A DNA stretch of 64,000 nucleotides from Osedax frankpressi (Eukaryota > Annelida > Polychaeta > Sabellida > Siboglinidae), in the NCBI GenBank assembly GCA_964035775.1, contig OZ038313.1, positions 39,056,862 through 39,120,861 on the forward strand. The letters run 5' to 3'. Both the position numbers and the translations under genes were made by a program. The notes beneath the pieces were generated by a model, which did no database searches, was not told the DNA's origin, and saw only the letters and a program-made list of their open reading frames with translations. Of the stretch, positions 1 to 12,772 are shown piece by piece. Numbering within the stretch: the stretch's first letter is position 1; every line of letters starts with the position of its first letter.

Positions 1-71
1 TTACCCCTTACACCTTTTCAGCTTATTAGTAACTAATTACCCTCATCTTTGCCTCGTCAATGATTACATAG

Positions 72-3000
72 ACTCCATGTCGATTTCGGATCGAATGTTC
101 TCCAATGATCTTGAAGAATCTCCTGGTTATTTAACTTCTCTTTTGTTTATTCATTTGTTTTTTAATTAATGAACCTTGATCCTTGATCCTTTAAGTATTT
201 GGTAACATTTCTTTATTAATTATTTATTATTATTTTCCTTCTCTATTTCTTATTAAACTTATAAATCTCATCAATTTATGTAATATTAAACTATTTTTTG
301 TATCTTTATACAATTCTTATCTATATATCTTATCTATATTTATCTTATTTATATATATTATCTATATTTTTGTATACCTTTTATCTGTATCTCTTATATC
401 TCTTATTTATTTATATTCTCTATCTCCTCCTTAACATTACAGAGAATTATAGCAAATTCAATACTAAGTTTCTATCTTTTCAACAACTTCATCACCTGTC
501 CAAGAAAACACCCAAACAGTAAGAGAGTACTTGACAAACACATATTTATCTGTCCTTACTTTTCTGCAAAACTCTTTTAAATATCTCCATTGTTAATATC
601 ATCTTCTCCTTGTCAATTTCAACTTCTCCCTGTCCATGTCATCATCTCCTTATCTATGTCATCATCTCCTTGTCAATGTCAACATCTTATCTATGTCATC
701 ATCTCCTTGTCAATATCATCATCTCATTGTCGATATCATCATCTCATTGTTGATATCATCTTCTCATAGTCAATAAAATCATTTTCTTGTTCATATCATC
801 ATTTTCTTGTTCATATTATCATTTCCTTATTCATATCGTCATCTCATTGTCAATATCATCATCTCCTTGTCAATATCATTATCGCATTGTCAATATCATC
901 ATCTCATTGTCAATATCATCATCTTATTGTCAATATCCTCATCTCATTGTCGATATCATCATCTCCTTGTCAATATCATCATCTCATTGTCGATATCATC
1001 ATCTCATTGTTGATATCATCTTCTCATAGTCAATAAAATCATTTTCTTGTTCATATTATCATTTCCTTATTCATATCGTCATCTCATTGTCAATATCATC
1101 ATCTCATTGTCGATATCATCATCTCCTTGTCAATATCATCATCTCATTGTCGATATCGTCATCTCATTGTCAATATCATCATCTCATTGTCAATATCATC
1201 ATCTCCTTGTCAATATCATCATCTCATTGTCGATATCATCATCTCATTGTCAATATCATCATCTCATTGTCGATATCATCATCTCATTATCGATATCATC
1301 ATCTCCTTGTCAATATCATCATCTCATTGTCGATATCATCATCTCATTGTCAATATCATCATCTCATTGTCGATATCATCATCTCATTGTCAATATCATC
1401 ATCTCATTATCGATATCATCATCTCATTGTCAATATCATCATCTCATTGTCGATATCATCATCTCATTATCGATATCATCATCTCATTGTCGATATCATC
1501 ATCTCATTGTCAATATCATCATCTCATTGTCGATATCATCATCTCATTATCGATATCATCATCTCATTGTCGATATCATCATCTCATTGTCAATATCATC
1601 ATCTCATTGTCGATATCGTCATCTCATTGTCAATATCATCATCTCATTGTCAATATCATCATCTCCTTGTCAATATCATCATCTCATTGTCGATATCATC
1701 ATCTCATTGTCAATATCATCATCTCATTGTCGATATCATCATCTCATTATCGATATCATCATCTCCTTGTCAATATCATCATCTCATTGTCGATATCATC
1801 ATCTCATTGTCAATATCATCATCTCATTGTCGATATCATCATCTCATTGTCAATATCATCATCTCATTATCGATATCATCATCTCATTGTCAATATCATC
1901 ATCTCATTGTCGATATCATCATCTCATTATCGATATCATCATCTCATTGTCAATATCATCATCTCATTATCGATATCATCATCTCATTGTCAATATCATC
2001 ATCTCATTGTCAATATCATCATCTCCTTGTCAATATCATCATCTCCTTGTCGATATCATCATCTCATTGTCGATATCATCATCTCCTTGTCAATATCATC
2101 ATCTCATTGTCGATATCGTCATCTCATTGTCAATATCATCATCTCATTGTCAATATCATCATCTCCTTGTCAATATCATCATCTCATTGTCGATATCATC
2201 ATCTCATTGTCAATATCATCATCTCATTGTCGATATCATCATCTCATTATCGATATCATCATCTCCTTGTCAATATCATCATCTCATTGTCGATATCATC
2301 ATCTCATTGTCAATATCATCATCTCATTGTCAATATCATCATCTCATTATCGATATCATCATCTCATTGTCAATATCATCATCTCATTGTCAATATCATC
2401 ATCTCCTTGTCAATATCATCATCTCCTTGTCGATATCATCATCTCATTGTCGATATCATCATCTCCTTGTCAATATCATCATCTCATTGTCAATATCATC
2501 ATCTCATTGTCAATATCATCATCTCATTGTCAATATCATCATCTCATTGTCAATATCATCATCTCATTGTCGATATCATCATCTCATTATCGATATCATC
2601 ATCTCATTGTCAATATCATCATCTCATTGTCAATATCATCATCTCATTTTCAATATCATCATCTCATTGTCTATATCATCATCTCATTATCGATATCATC
2701 ATCTCATTGTCGATATCATCATCTCATTGTCAATATCATCATCTCATTGTCGATATCATCATCTCATTATCGATATCATCATCTCATTGTCGATATCATC
2801 ATCTCATTGTCAATATCATCATCTCATTGTCGATATCGTCATCTCATTGTCAATATCATCATCTCATTGTCAATATCATCATCTCCTTGTCAATATCATC
2901 ATCTCATTGTCGATATCATCATCTCATTGTCAATATCATCATCTCATTGTCGATATCATCATCTCATTATCGATATCATCATCTCCTTGTCAATATCATC

Positions 3001-6000
3001 ATCTCATTGTCGATATCATCATCTCATTGTCAATATCATCATCTCATTGTCGATATCATCATCTCATTGTCAATATCATCATCTCATTATCGATATCATC
3101 ATCTCATTGTCAATATCATCATCTCATTGTCGATATCATCATCTCATTATCGATATCATCATCTCATTGTCAATATCATCATCTCATTATCGATATCATC
3201 ATCTCATTGTCAATATCATCATCTCATTGTCAATATCATCATCTCCTTGTCAATATCATCATCTCCTTGTCGATATCATCATCTCATTGTCGATATCATC
3301 ATCTCCTTGTCAATATCATCATCTCATTGTCGATATCGTCATCTCATTGTCAATATCATCATCTCATTGTCAATATCATCATCTCCTTGTCAATATCATC
3401 ATCTCATTGTCGATATCATCATCTCATTGTCAATATCATCATCTCATTGTCGATATCATCATCTCATTATCGATATCATCATCTCCTTGTCAATATCATC
3501 ATCTCATTGTCGATATCATCATCTCATTGTCAATATCATCATCTCATTGTCAATATCATCATCTCATTGTCAATATCATCATCTCATTGTCAATATCATC
3601 ATCTCATTATCGATATCATCATCTCATTGTCAATATCATCATCTCATTGTCAATATCATCATCTCCTTGTCAATATCATCATCTCCTTGTCGATATCATC
3701 ATCTCATTGTCGATATCATCATCTCCTTGTCAATATCATCATCTCATTGTCAATATCATCATCTCATTGTCAATATCATCATCTCATTGTCAATATCATC
3801 ATCTCATTGTCAATATCATCATCTCATTGTCGATATCATCATCTCATTATCGATATCATCATCTCATTGTCAATATCATCATCTCATTATCTATATCATC
3901 ATCTCCTTGTCAATATCATCATCTCCTATTCTGAATATATAGATTTATACAAATGTATCCAACATTTTTTTTACACTAAATTAACAATTACTTCATCTCT
4001 ATAATCCGACCTCTAGATTCAATAAGTAACTGGACTAGATTCTCACTTTCCTAAATACTATGACCCCCTAACCTATAGACTCACTAAGTACCTGGGTATT
4101 ATCGTGAACTCCATGCCTTTAATGCTGAAAGACCCGGATGATTGGCAGTACGCCTCCACTATGAAATGTATTTGGTTTAAATTGAACACCATCATCTCCA
4201 GGCAGTTAGTGTAATCATAATACCGCACCAAAGTTGTGCTATTTTACACTACATTCAAGCTGGACCACGCTACAGTTATGCTAGATTACACTTTCTATTT
4301 TAAATAATTACTTTAATAACAATGTATTATGGTTATTATATCATCTATTTTATCTCCTGAAATTCAATCCACCAGACAATGTATCTATTATATATTTTAA
4401 TATAGTGTTATATAAATAAATAATAATCATAAGTGAAAAAACTATTAAAATTGTATTATCTCTTCATCCAACTGAAATAACACTTTTTAATTGGTCGATT
4501 ATGTTACAATTATATAATAGAGCACATTTTTTAACAATTGGTAACCTGCTGTATGGGTATAGTACCTCCTGTATGGGTATAGTACAGGTTAAATACTATA
4601 TGCTATATAATAGATTATATACCATATAATATGTTAATTTATCTATTCTAGTTTCATTTTGTTAATAACCTCCTCACAAATAGAGATTCATCCGGAAATG
4701 CGATATTTTAGATTTCTATTTCATGTCTACATGAATTTGCAGCAGTTTCTCAACATTTGACCCTTGAACCCTGCAGATTATGTCTGATGACTTTGAACGC
4801 GTTCTCCATCAATAGAGCGGATTACAGCGACAGTGACGTAGTCACCAACCCCTTGGTCTGTCTCAGGCTCAAGGAGAAGGTCTATAGGTCAGTTGACCCA
4901 TTTGAAGGCTATATTTTACTTATTCTACCTATTATATCTATTGTATCTATTGTACCTATTATATCTATTGTACTTTTGTATCTATTGTACCTATTATATG
5001 ACTCTTCCACATTTCGACACACAACACTTTAAAACTCCGCATACCTAAAACCGCATGCTATGCTATACCGGCCCCACGCTAACCCCTGCAGACGGGGTAA
5101 GACCCTGGATATCCTTATGCGGGTTCTGGAGCATTACATGAACGCGTCCCGATGCTATTACCAAAACATGATCAAGAAAGGCAATGAATCGAGACTTCAG
5201 AACCTGTTGAATGTTCAGGACAGCACGGTCGTTCAAATCCTGTTGGAGTTCTGTCTTCCCCATAGGGTTAGCGTCGGTACGCTGGCATGTGGCATGGTGT
5301 CTTATTGACGTGTGACACATTGCCGGGGCACAGTATTATTTTACGACATAACGCTAATACCTCTAAACAATGACATAACGCACGTTGTTGAAGTTTGACT
5401 GTTAAATTAGATTTTACGCGTTGACATTATATTTTTATAAAACCCTCGACCTTTAGGAAATGACCTTGGGAAATACAACTGAAGTGCGAGGTATCATTTT
5501 CACATTCCTCCACCAGTTGTTCATAGACGTACCAATTCTGATAAAACTCGTACATTTTCAGGTATTTATTATTTTATAGTTTTATCTATTACATCATAAT
5601 GAATGTATTATAATATATTGCATCATATTTTTTAATAAATTAGTTTATGTAATTTAGAAAATATTTATAATTTGAACTTGTTTAATTTGTCTCTATTCTT
5701 CAGGGCTACCCGAATGAACTGATTCCATTCGTGATCCAAGGAATTCCATCTCTGCACATCTGCACCGATTTCTTGGCTGAAATCATCTGCCAACCAGACA
5801 TCCAAAAACAGGTTCAACAAATTACTTCACATTTTTATCTATAATTTCGCGAAAGCTCTACAGGAAATAAAATTGTAAGCGTGAAAAATATTTTCTATAT
5901 TAATTATTAAATTTCACGATTTTACAGATATTCGCAATAAAAGTGATTTCTCACATTTGTCAACAATACCCGCTGCCCAAACAACTGACCATCGCATCCC

Positions 6001-6834
6001 TTGCCTTTAATACGGTGTCCACTCTGAAAACGGGTACGTAGCCCCCTACCCGCCTGCCCCTACCGTCTGCCCCATACCCACCTGCCCCTACCGCCTGCCC
6101 CCTACCCGCCTCCCCCTACCGTCTGCCCCTACCCGCCTGCCCCTACCGCCTGCCCCCTACCCGCGTGCCCCTACCCGCCTGCCCCTACCGCCTGCCCCCT
6201 ACCGTCTGCACCCCATTCCTCATCTCCCCTAATTCCGAACTCAGTGCTCTCAGAAGAAAAGCGAACTGAATTCTTTGTACAAACTTTATCGTCGCTCGTC
6301 AGAATTGTGACGGTGTTTCCGACATTCAGCGAAGCCTGCACTTCTCTGATCTCCAACATCTCGTGCGTCAACAAAGCCGTACTCGGCACCAACTGCCACG
6401 TGGCCGTAACTGGTTTGTAACGTGGCTCCCCGACTGCCTACTTCGTCTAATTACGCCGTATTTGCTGTTTGAGATACCAGCAAACACGCAGTCTCTCGTT
6501 GTTACATCCCAGATCTATCTAAATATCCACCTGAACACACCTCACTAACTTTATTTCTTTAAATTAAATTTTCCAAACGATTTCATTTACATTTATTTCT
6601 CAAGATCAATATTTTGATCACATATAACCATTGAAATACTCTTTTTTTTATTTATTTCTTATCTATCATGTATAGAGATCCAATGCAGACGTTTCTATAT
6701 CGATACTATTATACTCCACAGGTAAGGACATGAACACGGATATGAACAACATCGAAATGAACATATCGCTGGAAAATGAAATCGAACGCAGCCTCCGAAA
6801 TATTTCAAATTTGAACATCGCTCGATTAGAATAA
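72..6834 (+). CDS. INTS2: Integrator complex subunit 2, C-terminal part (5' end outside window)
   Basis: Exons by phase-consistent splicing: 72-125, 443-518, 4039-4204, 4777-4887, 5092-5266, 5457-5561, 5704-5811, 5928-6033, 6245-6412, 6722-6834 (TAA). They give 393 residues. INTS2 is a helical-repeat scaffold of the nuclear Integrator complex, which cleaves nascent snRNA and attenuates mRNA transcription. The match to animal INTS2 is strongest in the last third: YPNELIPFVIQGIPSLHIC, then QKQIFAIKVISHICQQYPLP, then a segment starting VLSEEKRTEFF; exon 5092-5266 has LDILMRVLEHYMNASR and VQILLEFCLP. The ending NLNIARLE is divergent. The first two exons and the start of exon 3 rest mainly on open frame and phase, so they are less sure; exon 3 could instead begin at 4079. 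The gene faces RBSN tail to tail. Intron 519-4038 is swollen by a 3.3-kb satellite. Confidence 0.9.
126..442 (+). other. INTS2 intron, AT-rich, nothing else seen
   Basis: Intron with donor GTTATT and acceptor CATTACAG. It holds T-rich TATCTATAT-type low-complexity sequence and no coding signal. Confidence 0.6.
590..3928 (+). repeat. 20-bp satellite in INTS2 intron, 3.3 kb
   Basis: About 165 tandem copies of a 20-bp unit such as ATCTCATTGTCAATATCATC, varying mostly at CAATATC/CGATATC, CATTGT/CATTAT and CATTGT/CCTTGT. The first 450 bp are more diverged (TTTTCTTGTTCATAT types). Because 20 is not a multiple of 3, all three forward frames give the same 20-residue repeat and stay open for over 930 codons; these are not genes. 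The array lies wholly inside the INTS2 intron 519-4038 and stops about 110 bp before the acceptor. Confidence 0.97.
6036..6228 (+). repeat. C-rich minisatellite filling an INTS2 intron
   Basis: Degenerate copies of CCCCTACCCGCCTGCC / CCCCTACCGCCTGCC fill the 211-bp intron 6034-6244. They begin two bases after the donor GT and end about 16 bp before the acceptor CTCAG. This is one of the most GC-rich stretches in the window. Confidence 0.92.
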
Positions 6835-7659
6835 AACATTTCTTGTCAAGGACTCGTTCTAGAATATGACCTCGAGGTCGTTCCGGATCCGGAGAAAGTG
6901 ACATCTGATACCTGTCTATTGTTCTCTTATAACAATTCGTATTGTTACCAATTTTTGTTTACCACGTCAACATGACATTTTCAGCTGAATGTGATTTCGT
7001 TGACCTATAAAACCATCTGCTGTTTTTTTTTATCATATCAGCATTTGTTTATTAATAAAATTACTATAAATTATTGTTTATATTTCTAAATTTCATTTAT
7101 ATGTATATCTAATTTTATTAAGTTTTTAAATATTAATTTATAGTTATTATTATTGAATTATAAATATAATTATTATATTTATAAATAATTATAATAATTA
7201 AATATTGATTATAAGATGGAATAGCTACAAAACAACAGAAATTCAGTTGAAATTGAAATATAATTTATAATAAAAAGATGTAATCATATAAAAAAGTGTT
7301 AAATACAGAAATGCATGCGTTGTCTATCCAATTACATATTCTGATAAATAGCTACCGATTTTGTACGTCTCTAGCAATAAAACAACTTTAATAATAAAAT
7401 CACTAGAGTGACTGTTGCTTTACCGAGAGAATCTGAACGTGATATTATTGTTTACTTGATGAACAATAAGGATTTTTAAGATTAAGTTGAAAATCTTAAA
7501 TAATTCATTTAATTCATTTGAAATAAAAATAAACGCAATAAAACTATAATATATAGTTCCGGAAATCAAATTAATAATGAATTTCATAACGATAATAATA
7601 TTGCAATTAACAAATTGTACTGATGGAATACTGATGGTCACCACAAGAGCAAACATTAT
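6835..7659. other. AT-rich intergenic gap between INTS2 and the RBSN 3' satellite
   Basis: Very AT-rich sequence with several AATAAA motifs and no coding region I can support. It is the convergent 3' space of INTS2 and RBSN and probably includes both 3' UTRs. Confidence 0.6.
7054..7059 (+). terminator. Likely INTS2 polyadenylation signal AATAAA
   Basis: This is the first AATAAA downstream of the INTS2 stop codon (6834), in AT-rich sequence. The overlapping TTTATT at 7048-7053 reads AATAAA on the - strand and could serve the converging RBSN gene. Confidence 0.45.
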
Positions 7660-9340
7660 CTCACCTCACCTCACCTCACCTCACCTCTATCTCACCTCAC
7701 TCCTACCTCACCTCTACCTCACCTCACCTCTACCTCACCTCACCTCTACCTCACCTCACCTCACCTCTACCTCATCTCACTTCTACCTCACCTCACCTCA
7801 CCTCACCTCACATCTACCTCACCTCTACCTCACCTCACCTCTACCTCACCTCACCTCACCTCACCTCACCTCTATCTCACCTCACTCCTACCTCACCTCT
7901 ACCTCACCTCACCTCTACCTCACCTCACCTCTACCTCACCTCACCTCACCTCTACCTCATCTCACTTCTACCTCACCTCACCTCACCTCACCTCACATCT
8001 ACCTCACCTCTACCTCACCTCACCTCTACCTCACCTCACCTCACCTCTACCTCACCTCTACCTCACCTCACTCCTACCTCACCTCACCTCTACCTCACCT
8101 CTACCTCTACCTCACCTCACCTCACCGCTACCTCACCTCACCTCTCCGCTACCTCACCTCACCTCACCTCACCTCACCTCACCTCTACCTCACCTCACCG
8201 CTACCTCACCTCACCTCTACCTCACCTCACCTCACCTCTACCTCACCTCTACCTCACCTCACTCCTACCTCACCTCACCTCTACCTCACCTCTACCTCAC
8301 CTCTACCTCTACCTCACCTCACCTCACCTCTACCTCACCTCACCTCACCTCACCTCACCTCTACCTCACCTCACCTCACATCTCACCTCTATCTCACCTC
8401 ACCTCTCCGCTACCTCACTTCTACCTCACCTCACCTCTACCTCACCTCACCTCACCTCACCTCACCTCACCTCTACCTCACTTCTACCTCACCTCACCTC
8501 ACCTCACCTCACCTCACCTCTACCTCACCTCACCTCACCTCACCTCACCTCACCTCACCTCACCTCACCTCACCTCACCTCACCTCACCTCACCTCTACC
8601 TCACCTCACCTCACATCTCACCTCTATCTCACCTCACCTCTCCGCTACCTCACTTCTACCTCACCTCACCTCTACCTCACCTCACCTCACCTCACCTCAC
8701 CTCTACCTCACTTCTACCTCACCTCACCTCTACCTCACCTCACCTCTACCTCACCTCTATCCCATCTCACCTCTACCTCACCTCACCTCTACCTCACCTC
8801 TACCTCTACCTCACCTCTACCTCTACCTCACCTCTACCTCACCTCTACCTCACCTCACCTCTACCTCACCTCTACCTCACCTCTACCTCTACCTCACCTC
8901 ACCTCACCTCTACCTCACCTCTACCTCACCTCACTCCTACCTCACCTCTCCGCTACCTCACCTCTACCTCACCTCTACCTCACCTCTACCTCACCTCTAC
9001 CTCACCTCTACCTCACCTCACCTCACCTCACTCCTACCTCACCTCTCCGCTACCTCACCTCTACCTCACCTCTACCTCACCTCACCTCTACCTCACCTTA
9101 CCTCTACCTCACCTCTACTTCACCTCTACCTCACTTCACCTCACCTCACCTCACCTCTCCTTTACCTCAACTAACATCTACCTCACCTCTACCTCACCTC
9201 ACCTCTACCTCACCTTACCTCTACCTCACCTCTACTTCACCTCTACCTCACTTCACCTCACCTCACCTCACCTCTCCTCTACCTCAACTAACATCTACCT
9301 CACCTCTATCTCACCTCTACCTCACCTCTACCTCTACCTC
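7660..9340. repeat. CTCACC / CTCTACC satellite abutting the RBSN stop codon
   Basis: 1.7 kb of CACCT pentamers mixed with CTACCTCACCT units, with internal block duplications (for example 7675-7860 against 7865-8045, and 9080-9170 against 9190-9280). It stays open in the + frame as TSPHLYL-type repeats, which is an artefact. On the - strand it is purine-rich (AGGTGAGG). It begins exactly at the RBSN stop codon and so forms the start of that gene's 3' UTR. Confidence 0.96.
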
Positions 9341-12300
9341 ACTGCCCAGCCTCCTCCAAATCCCTCAAGTTTTTCTTCAACATCGCGAGATCGTCAACTT
9401 TGCCAGCTTGTTGGGCTTTGCGAATGTATCCTTTGATGATGTCTATCTGCTCCATTATCGGTGTAAGCGCGATCCTCGATTCCCTCTAACGTCGAGGTGA
9501 GATTTGTGTACCGTTGTAAGCAAATATTCTTACATATCGAGGACAAGGGAATCGCTCACTAATAAATATCTCGAGACTAACGATTTTGTCATTAATTTGT
9601 TGTTCTGTCGTTATATCTCCAAGTTCGTGAATGTGGTCTGTATGTGAGGGGCTAGAGTATGTTGATGTATATTGAAAGTATTCTGTCGGTGTACATCAAG
9701 GAGTATGCAAATGTATGTCGGTGTATGTTGGTGTATGGCGGAGGTATGTTGTCCGATATAACTTATTCCATCATTAGCGCATTGTTATTATGTAACAAGT
9801 AATAGTATTACGTAACCAACACATAATCACCTAACTCATTACATAGCTTATGTTATAATAACTTATTATAGATTCATGGGACATTTTGCATAGATATTAT
9901 ACACGCGACAAATTATTTTCTTTTAAAATAGCCGATATTACATTTAATTAAAATAGCAATTCGAAATTTACAAACGTATAATGAAATTTACAAACGTTGA
10001 ATGAAATTAACGGCCATCATACGAATCATCCTCTTTAATTTATCATCGCTTTCGGATCCGTTTAGGTTGGAAATTTTTTTGCTACGTGGCGACGGCGTAA
10101 ATATAAAATTTATTGATACATACTTTTATAAATGGATCTTTGAACACCTTTCCGATCTACCCGCTAGACTAGACGATAGACTAGACGATAGACTAGACAA
10201 TAGACAGATGCATTACGATTCTCTTAACCGTCGTAAGTGGTAGGCCGTTACAAACCTCAGAGCATTCACGTTATCATTGAGGTTTATCACGCGTTCCTTT
10301 ATTAGGTTGGTTTCGTTGAAGCTTCCGTGTCCGTCTCTAATTTATGATATCGGATGAGCGAGAACCCTTTGTAATCATTTGTACTCATTTGTACTCGAAC
10401 TAGTTTGTACCAACTTCAATTGTCTGTTAAGTTCTAGGAACTGATCGAAATTCTCAGTCGCTTTCAACATATTGTCTGCCAATTTCTAGTTTGGTCGAAT
10501 TATTTAATATTATTAACTAAAAATTAAAGGATTAAATTAAATATTAAAAAAAAGAAAGAAGTAATGCTAGAAATTAATAATTCTTGAGACGATGTTGACA
10601 TCAATAACCGAACAACAATACTCACCTCGTACAATTCAGTGAATATTTCATTGATGTTATTGACCGACGCCTTGATTGATTGACTGTCAATAATTGCCCG
10701 ACACATTCGACACATTCGGATACCATATTCGGAAGTCAACGCTTCGTAAACAAATAGGTCATTGTGACGTTCCATCACCTCATTTGCAACTATCTTATCT
10801 GTGCAGCGTATAGAAACGTTAGAGAGTAGAAGCATAAGTGTGACTAGGAGTGGGGGTGAATGTTGGAGTGGAAGTGGAAGAGGTAGAGCGAGAGGGAGAG
10901 GGAGAGAGATATAGAGAGGAAGAGGAAGAATGAGAGAGTGATTGAGAGTGAGATGGAGAGGGAAAGGGAAAGGGAGAGGGAGAGGGAGAGGGAGAGGGAG
11001 AGGGAGAGGGAGAGGGAGAGGGAGAGGGAGAGGGAGAGGGAGAAGACAAATGAGAAGGAGAGGGAGAGGGAGATGGAGAGGGAGAGGTAGATGGATAGGA
11101 TAAAGGAGAGGGAGAGAGAGGGATAGGGAGAGGACGAATGAGAGGGTGAGGGAGAGGGAGAGGGAGAGGACAAAGGAGAGTGAGAGGGAGAGAGATGGAG
11201 AGGGAGAGGATGAAGGAGAGGGAGAGAGAGAAGGAGAGGGAGAGGACGAAGGAGAGGGAGAGGCAGAGGCAGAGGCAGAGGCAGAGGCAGAGGCAGATGG
11301 AGATGGAGAGGAAGAGTGAGAGGGAGAGTGAGAGTGAGAGGGAGAGGACGAATGAGAGGGTGAGGGAGAGTGAGAGGACGAAGGAGAGGGTGAGAAAGAG
11401 GAAGAGGGAGAGGGAGAGGACGAATGAGAGGGTGAGGGAGAGAGATATGGAGAGGGAGAGGATGAAGGAGAGGGAGAGAGAGATGGAGAGGGAGAGGATG
11501 AAGGAGAGGGAGATAAAGATGGAGAGGGAGAGGACGAAGGAGAGGTAGAGGACGAAGGAGAGGTATAGGGAGAGGGAGAGGGAGAGGGAGAGGGAGAGGG
11601 AGTACTAACATGCATTCTTTAAAGGTAGGAATTGAGAACAATCATGACATATAGCACAACCACATATGCGACAATGGTGTCTGAGTTTAAGAAGTAGCAT
11701 TTGAAAAGAAAGTCCGCATATCATGCAAATAGTACACGCATCATCCGGGGCCCAGGGTACTAGGAATTGTTCTCGTTCTGGGGTTGGTGGAGTTATAGAA
11801 TGATTAAGGTATGTTTATGTAAGAGATCTAGTGGGGTTATAGAGAGCTTACTATGTACAAATATTTATTAAAGAACAAGTTGGTAGGTGGTATAAACCTT
11901 TCCTTTTTTCGTACGATTTCACATCAATTTCAGAGATCTTCTGCAATCGGATCATTGTTTTGTTTGCTTCGATAACCATAAAGTCGATCTTAGATCTACG
12001 CTGAGATATGAATAGCTCCATGTGGTCGATGCTTTTACCTAGAAGTCCAAGATATATTTACTAACTATATTAGAAAAAACTAAGTTTTATTTTAAAACCT
12101 TCGTTAAAAATGAAATAAACGAATATAATATTTATATTTAATCAGCTCAATAAATGAAATCATTAGAACGTATACATGCTACAACTTTAATATATAATTG
12201 TATAAAATAAAACGAATATAAGATAACTTAATATCAAGAATTAAAGTATATTATGTTATAAAACCTAATTTTTGTTTGCTCCATACTTCAATAATGGAAA

Positions 12301-12772
12301 CATTACATTCTTCTTTGGTTTCGGAAGAGGAGTTATCATTACTGATTGAAGATAAGCTCTCGGATTTCGCAATATTTAATTTATCTTTTGCTTTATCGAA
12401 AAATCCTTATGAAATTATATATTTGGATTAAAGTTTAGTTATTTAATCTAATATTAGTTATTGAGTTTGGGTTTGGGTTTTATCTTTCAAAATAAGTATA
12501 GTTAATCACATCACAATAGTATACATATTTATTTTGTGTATTATAAAATATATAAATTTAGTGTAATTTGTTAAAACAGTACTTTGTTAATTTGTTAATA
12601 CAGTTAATAGGTTATTCTCTGCATTTAATCGATTACCTTTTAGTTGATCTAAAAGAGCCCTATCTTCTGCGTGGGAAGATTCAAAATGTTTCATTAACAA
12701 AGATAACGTATACAAATCTACCATACAAATGGGACATATGAATCCTTCCATGGATTCTTGGTCGTTTGACAT
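9339..12772 (-). CDS. RBSN: Rabenosyn-5, FYVE-domain Rab5 effector (complete, short form)
   Basis: Exons in transcript order, all phase-matched: 12772-12637, 12405-12265, 12038-11898, 11777-11610, 10798-10626, 10485-10415, 10336-10256, 10081-9996, 9637-9534, 9485-9339 (TGA). They give 415 residues (human about 784). Rabenosyn-5 binds PI3P and Rab4/Rab5 on early endosomes and works with VPS45 in fusion and recycling. Visible: an N-terminal C2H2 finger (CPIC, then HFESSH); a helical segment matching the human stretch before FYVE; a FYVE domain with WAPD, CMIC, LRHHCRICG, CHDC and CRMC (all eight zinc ligands; the first basic residue of R(R/K)HHCR is L); NALSKKISNLNG and LKRMIRMMAVNFIQ; and a C-terminal Rab5-binding hairpin (MEQIDIIKGYIRKAQQAGK). 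The long NPF-rich central region and the second helical hairpin of vertebrates are missing. Confidence 0.95.
10160..10205. repeat. 12-bp repeat AGACTAGACGAT, about 4 copies
   Basis: Short array of CTAGACGATAGA units inside the RBSN intron between exons 10336-10256 and 10081-9996. Confidence 0.8.
10860..11603. repeat. GGGAGA hexamer array filling an RBSN intron
   Basis: 740 bp of polypurine GGGAGA with GGACGAA and GGCAGA variants on the + strand, so CTCCCT pyrimidine-rich in the sense of RBSN. It fills nearly all of the intron 11609-10799, starting about 6 nt after the donor GTTAGT. The pure (GGGAGA)n cores are at 10972-11042 and 11570-11600. The long reading frames here in both orientations are artefacts. 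Confidence 0.96.

Noticed and set aside
1047-4004. Open frames of over 900 codons in all three + frames (HHLIVNIIISLSISSS)
   Set aside because: A 20-bp unit without stops gives the same peptide in every frame; this is an intronic satellite.
7577-9436. 619-codon + strand frame (TSPHLYLTSPLPH)
   Set aside because: CTCACC satellite reading; it also runs antisense through the real last RBSN exon.
10524-11615. 363-codon - strand frame of Ser/Pro repeats ending in a complex sequence
   Set aside because: The repeat part is the RBSN intron; only 10798-10626 is a genuine exon, joined by splicing and not by read-through.
12587-12772. A stand-alone 61-codon zinc-finger gene
   Set aside because: The frame continues by splicing at 12637 into the rest of rabenosyn-5; the last 15 codons are intron.
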